Below are positions 5,435 through 5,444 of a stretch of DNA of 5,444 bases, one piece after another (positions within the stretch are counted from its first letter, which is position 1; each line of letters opens with the position of its first letter). A program made the translations under genes and the position numbers. The notes under the pieces are model-generated. The model made no database searches, had not been told where the DNA came from, and saw only the letters and a list, made by a program, of their open reading frames with translations. Origin of the DNA: Chloroflexia bacterium. Its GTDB lineage: Bacteria > Chloroflexota > Chloroflexia > Thermomicrobiales > UBA6265. The stretch spans positions 1 through 5,444 of the forward strand of contig JACCVE010000045.1 of NCBI GenBank assembly GCA_013698285.1, in the 5' to 3' direction.

Positions 5435-5444
5435 GTCCCGACTC

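Overview
The window is a strongly GC-rich stretch of ordinary bacterial chromosome. Codon third positions are mostly G or C, which leaves long spurious open frames opposite every real gene. GTG starts occur at three of the four complete genes. The type-2-like IleRS tail, the divergent YchF and the very high GC are compatible with a GC-rich Chloroflexota (Thermomicrobia-like) or similar deep-branching lineage. That placement is an inference at low confidence; an actinobacterium or another high-GC phylum cannot be excluded from this sequence.

Layout, left to right: (1) the 3' end of an isoleucyl-tRNA synthetase gene (+, ends 440), whose stop region carries a 14-bp tandem duplication; (2) a 43-bp convergent gap with an 8-bp GC hairpin, then a YbaL/Kef-type CPA2 monovalent cation:proton antiporter on the minus strand (1692 to 484) that consists of the membrane core only, without the usual C-terminal NAD-binding RCK domain; (3) a divergent intergenic region (1693-1895) that holds the upstream signals of both flanking genes; (4) a YchF/OLA1-family P-loop NTPase (+, 1896-3008) of a divergent subtype; (5) a DUF4272-family protein of unknown function (+, 3112-3933) with an acidic Gly/Asp-rich insert; (6) a 138-bp convergent intergenic region with small inverted repeats; (7) an HD-domain phosphohydrolase of the YwfO/SAMHD1-like family (minus, 5421 to 4072) with all expected metal-site residues.

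The genes do not form an obvious single pathway. Two are translation-linked (IleRS and YchF), one handles ion or pH homeostasis, one probably hydrolyses nucleotides, and one is of unknown function. Only ychF and the DUF4272 gene are co-directional neighbours; their 103-bp gap leaves co-transcription possible but unproven. I see no mobile elements, CRISPR arrays, tRNA or rRNA genes, and no convincing new multi-gene system. The points most worth following up are the divergent YchF, the RCK-less antiporter, the DUF4272 protein with its insert, and a few short repeats and palindromes at gene boundaries.
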